Virus record (IMG/VR): IMGVR_UViG_3300047494_000276
Coordinates: 1-50,075 of that record
Length of the DNA: 50,075 nucleotides
Direction: 5' to 3' (one strand)
Origin: a virus
The position numbers and the translations under genes were made by a program. A model generated the notes under the pieces. It worked only from the letters and a program-made list of their open reading frames with translations, did no database searches and was not told the origin of the DNA. This document shows, in pieces, positions 47,768-50,075 of the stretch (position 1 is the first letter of the stretch; every line of letters begins with the position of its first letter).

Positions 47768-48396
47768 GTGACAGGCCCATCATCTTCTCCGGTGCCATGG
47801 TCCGCGCGCTACTCGACGGGCGCAAGACACAGACGCGCCGGCTGGCCACGTCGCCGCTTCGGCGGTGCGAGGCCGGCGATCGGCTCTATGTACGGGAAGC
47901 GCTTTGGATCGTTGGAGATGGGATTCGCTACGGCGAGCCGGCGAACGACTATCTATTCGACCCCGACGATTTCGCAACGCTCCACGCTTATGATGCGGCT
48001 CGCGAGCTTTGGGTGCGCAAGGTCCGTGATGGTGTCCGGGCGATCGGTATCCCATCGATCCACATGCCGCGCTGGGCGTCTCGCCTTACGCTGATCGTCG
48101 AGGGCGTGAAGGCCGAGCGACTGAACAATATCAGCGAAGGCGATGCGGTCGCGGAAGGCGTGCAGCCGGTCAACGATCCGCGAGGGCCGGCGTGGAAGAG
48201 CTATGAGACGCTGCCGAACGGCAAGCCGCACCCGCATGCGAGCGTTCCGAATGCCAGCCCGGTCACCAGCTTCCGCGAGCTTTGGAACAGTCTCCACGCC
48301 GCCGAAGGCGAGCGTTGGCAGGACAACCCTGAGATCGTCGCGCTGACCTTCCGCGTCGAGCGCGGGAACATCGATCGGATCGGGAGCGCAGGCTGA
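47764..48396 (+). CDS. ASCH/PUA-like phage protein, 210 aa
   Basis: PIIFSGAMVRALLDGRKTQTRRL at the N-terminus and CEAGDRLYVREALWI, RLTLIVEGVKAERLNNISEGDAVAEGV, SFRELWNSLHAAEGERWQDNPEIVALTFRVE are the signature of a common phage early protein (often annotated as ASCH-like or morphogenetic-protein-like). The PUA/ASCH fold suggests RNA or nucleotide binding; precise role unknown. It is coupled to the preceding gene by ATGA. Confidence 0.72.
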   Translation: MSDRPIIFSGAMVRALLDGRKTQTRRLATSPLRRCEAGDRLYVREALWIVGDGIRYGEPANDYLFDPDDFATLHAYDAARELWVRKVRDGVRAIGIPSIHMPRWASRLTLIVEGVKAERLNNISEGDAVAEGVQPVNDPRGPAWKSYETLPNGKPHPHASVPNASPVTSFRELWNSLHAAEGERWQDNPEIVALTFRVERGNIDRIGSAG

Positions 48397-48563
48397 TGGG
48401 CGCCAGCAAAGAATTGCAGCGGGTCGGCATGGCCGCGCTAGCTACGATGACGGATGCGGAGATATTGGCTGATCCGGTTCTTGCTGCGAAGGTCGCGATG
48501 GATGCCATGCGAGCGGTGGTGAACGCGCGCGCTAATCCGGAAAGGGTTCGCGATGGGCGCTGA
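48396..48563 (+). CDS. small hypothetical protein, 55 aa
   Basis: TGATG overlap with the preceding gene. MGASKELQRVGMAALATM, Ala-rich helical, with an end (RVRDGR) overlapping the next start by 11 bases. No family. Confidence 0.5.
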   Translation: MGASKELQRVGMAALATMTDAEILADPVLAAKVAMDAMRAVVNARANPERVRDGR

Positions 48564-48939
48564 AACCCCGATCGCCGCCCTGATCGACCTGGTGGAGCGC
48601 TCAGTCCGCACCGGCACCAAGGCTCACTTGCCAGCCGATCTGTCCCGTGCCCTTATGTCGCACCCAGCCTACGCCCGCCTGCTTGAGACGCGCACCAAGG
48701 AGTTAATCGATTCGTGGCAAAGCGAGCAGCCAGCGCCGGCCGCAAAGCCGGAAACGACAACGCCACCCGTATCCAAATTGGGCCGTTCTGGCTCTGGTAT
48801 CGCGGCGAACGAGACGAGTGGTGCATCTGCTGGTACGATTCCGGCCGGGATGAAAGCAGCCGTCGGACATGCCGCAAGTCTACGGGCATCGGCGGCGGTG
48901 GAGACGGTGCGCCGCCAGCACAAGCACAAGACGCACTAG
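48553..48939 (+). CDS. hypothetical protein overlapping the integrase start, 128 aa
   Basis: The first about 55 residues (ETPIAALIDLVERSVRTGTKAHLPADLSRALMSHPAYARLLETRTKELIDSW) are a convincing acidic/helical domain. The rest lies on top of the integrase gene in another frame and is low complexity. The 226-base overlap is long for a phage, so the functional part is probably the N-terminal half and the tail may be incidental. It could serve as an excisionase-like helper by position, without sequence evidence. Confidence 0.5.
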   Translation: MGAETPIAALIDLVERSVRTGTKAHLPADLSRALMSHPAYARLLETRTKELIDSWQSEQPAPAAKPETTTPPVSKLGRSGSGIAANETSGASAGTIPAGMKAAVGHAASLRASAAVETVRRQHKHKTH

Positions 48940-50075
48940 TCGCGCATTACGAGGCATGGCGGAAGCCGGTCGAGGTCAAGGCCGACGAGGCGCACGTCGA
49001 AAGCCTTATGGCGGACTGGCTGCTTAAGCACGCGAACGTCAACCTGGCCGATCCGGTGCGATATGCGAACGGGATCGCGCATTGGCAGCGGTTCTTCATA
49101 GCCGAGCGCCGCGCCGGCATGCTGACCGGTGAGCCGGTGGTCTCCGATATCAAGCCTGCCCTCGTCGAGCGCTTCATCGCTTTCCGGGAAGCCGACGGGA
49201 TCAGCCGGCACACCATAAGCCGCGATATCGCCGCTCTGCGCCAGCCGCTCAACTGGGCGTGGAAGAACCACATCATCGCCGCGGCGCCGTTCGTGCCGGA
49301 CGTGAAGGACAAGCCCGAGGCGCGCGATGTCGTCTATGACGCCAAGCAGGTTGCTGCGTTGCTCGAAGCGGCGTGGCACGTCCCCGAGCGCCGTCAGGTC
49401 GTCATGTTTGCGCTGATCATGCTCAGCACGCACGGGCGCGGCGATGCGGTGCTGCAGCTGGACGCGACGCAAGTCCAAGACGGCTTGATCTATTTCAACC
49501 CGCCCGGCCGGAAGCAGACGAAGAAGCGGCGCTCGATCGTGCCAATCGCGCCGACGCTTGCGCCGTGGCTGGACGGCCTGTCGGGCCGCGTCATCACTTG
49601 GCAGCGCCCACGCTTGAACCGCGACACCGGCCTCACCGAATATGACACCTTCCCCTGCGACAGCATCGACAATGCGTTCGAGAAGAGCCTGATCGCCGCT
49701 GGCATCTGCGCGCAGGCTGTCGGAGCCGATGGCGAGCCGGCGTGGTTGCCGCCGCGCTCGAAGCTTGGCGAGACAGCGCCGCGGCCGAAGATCGTGGGGA
49801 TCGGATCGCCGAATACGCTGCGCCACACATGCTCGACCGAGATGCACATGCGAGGGGTTCCCGAGGCGCAGATCGATCGCGCCGCCGGACACGCCGGGGA
49901 CGGCACCAACAAGAAGCATTATCGCCACCTAAGGCCCGATTATCTCAAGGAATTTATCGCGGGCGTAGAGGACTATTGGAGCGTCGTCGGGCAGTACACG
50001 AAGGTGCACCTGCGATCCCACAGTGATCCCAAAATCATCGATTTCGGTGCCGCGCGCGTCGGGCGCGCCAAATAG
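48714..50075 (+). CDS. int: tyrosine integrase
   Basis: 453 residues from GTG 48714 (MAKRAASAGRKAGNDNATRIQIGPFWLWYR). The N-terminal part is an arm-binding region, then a core-binding domain at about 80-200, then the catalytic domain. Visible catalytic positions are Arg242 in STHGRGD, a Lys-rich KQTKKRRS strand near 260, Arg370 in NTLRHTCSTE, His393 in AAGHAG and Tyr403 in KKHYRHL. The usual His of HxxR is Asn here (NTLR). It integrates and excises the prophage. The window ends at its stop, so the attachment site is not visible. Confidence 0.92.
   Translation: MAKRAASAGRKAGNDNATRIQIGPFWLWYRGERDEWCICWYDSGRDESSRRTCRKSTGIGGGGDGAPPAQAQDALVAHYEAWRKPVEVKADEAHVESLMADWLLKHANVNLADPVRYANGIAHWQRFFIAERRAGMLTGEPVVSDIKPALVERFIAFREADGISRHTISRDIAALRQPLNWAWKNHIIAAAPFVPDVKDKPEARDVVYDAKQVAALLEAAWHVPERRQVVMFALIMLSTHGRGDAVLQLDATQVQDGLIYFNPPGRKQTKKRRSIVPIAPTLAPWLDGLSGRVITWQRPRLNRDTGLTEYDTFPCDSIDNAFEKSLIAAGICAQAVGADGEPAWLPPRSKLGETAPRPKIVGIGSPNTLRHTCSTEMHMRGVPEAQIDRAAGHAGDGTNKKHYRHLRPDYLKEFIAGVEDYWSVVGQYTKVHLRSHSDPKIIDFGAARVGRAK

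Noticed and set aside
1-50075. Attachment sites attL/attR
   Set aside because: No direct repeat or tRNA 3-prime end could be recognised at the window ends; the window appears cut at gene boundaries.
1-50075. tRNA, CRISPR array or transposase
   Set aside because: None seen: no cloverleaf-like tract, no regularly spaced spacer array, no transposase motif.

Overview
The window is a nearly complete, tightly packed temperate tailed phage (prophage) of siphovirus type, about 50 kb and GC-rich. Signature proteins point to an alphaproteobacterial, probably sphingomonad, host: a GTA/rcc01693-type tail chaperone pair, DUF2184 capsid, DUF1073 portal, a GH108 endolysin, and an integrase of a type I associate with Sphingomonadaceae prophages. 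That host call rests on remembered family resemblance, not on a search. No tRNA, rRNA, CRISPR array or insertion sequence was found, and no gene-free stretch exceeds 300 bases.

Layout. (1) 1-1693, plus strand: a short cassette with a small secreted protein, an SRAP-family protein and small unknowns, converging on the late operon. In a circularised phage it would follow the integrase. (2) 1716-38591, almost entirely minus strand: one leftward transcription unit. Read in transcription order it holds a Cro-like regulator, small regulators, a DNA methyltransferase-like protein, a RuvC-like resolvase, DnaB helicase, a replication initiator-like gene with a probable origin inside it, small and large terminase, portal, head morphogenesis, a papain-like protease, maturation protease/scaffold, cement protein, major capsid, fibre/spike genes, head-tail connectors, tail tube, frameshifted tail chaperones, tape measure, tail tip proteins, and spanin/endolysin/holin. 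The one plus-strand interruption (16982-18162) is an O-acyltransferase moron. (3) 38592-40919: the immunity region, with an S24-type repressor, four copies of a GTAGGA-N4-TCCTAC operator that overlap both early promoters, and three genes of lysogenic-conversion character (secreted protein, lipoprotein, HIRAN protein). (4) 40920-50075, plus strand: the rightward early operon, with a RecE-like nuclease, RecT, a Gp37/Gp68 protein, a J-domain protein, zinc-ribbon proteins, many small genes and finally the tyrosine integrase at the window end.

How it works together. The S24 repressor probably closes both divergent early promoters, whose -35 to -10 spacers are filled by its operators. On induction the right arm gives recombination and excision functions. 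The left arm gives the Cro-like protein, replication (initiator, iterons, DnaB) and then packaging, capsid, tail and lysis genes by read-through.

Most notable signals. First, a 14-bp asymmetric word (CTGACGGCGGTAAC read in transcription direction) occurs seven times, always in the same orientation and always at a gene junction of the structural/lysis region. It usually supplies the TGA stop of the upstream gene. I know of no described function for it. Second, an 11-12 bp-phased array of TGTCTC repeats lies inside the replication gene and looks like a lambda-like origin. Third, the portal carries a C-terminal nuclease-like (BECR) domain. Fourth, a glycosidase-like spike sits next to an O-acyltransferase moron.
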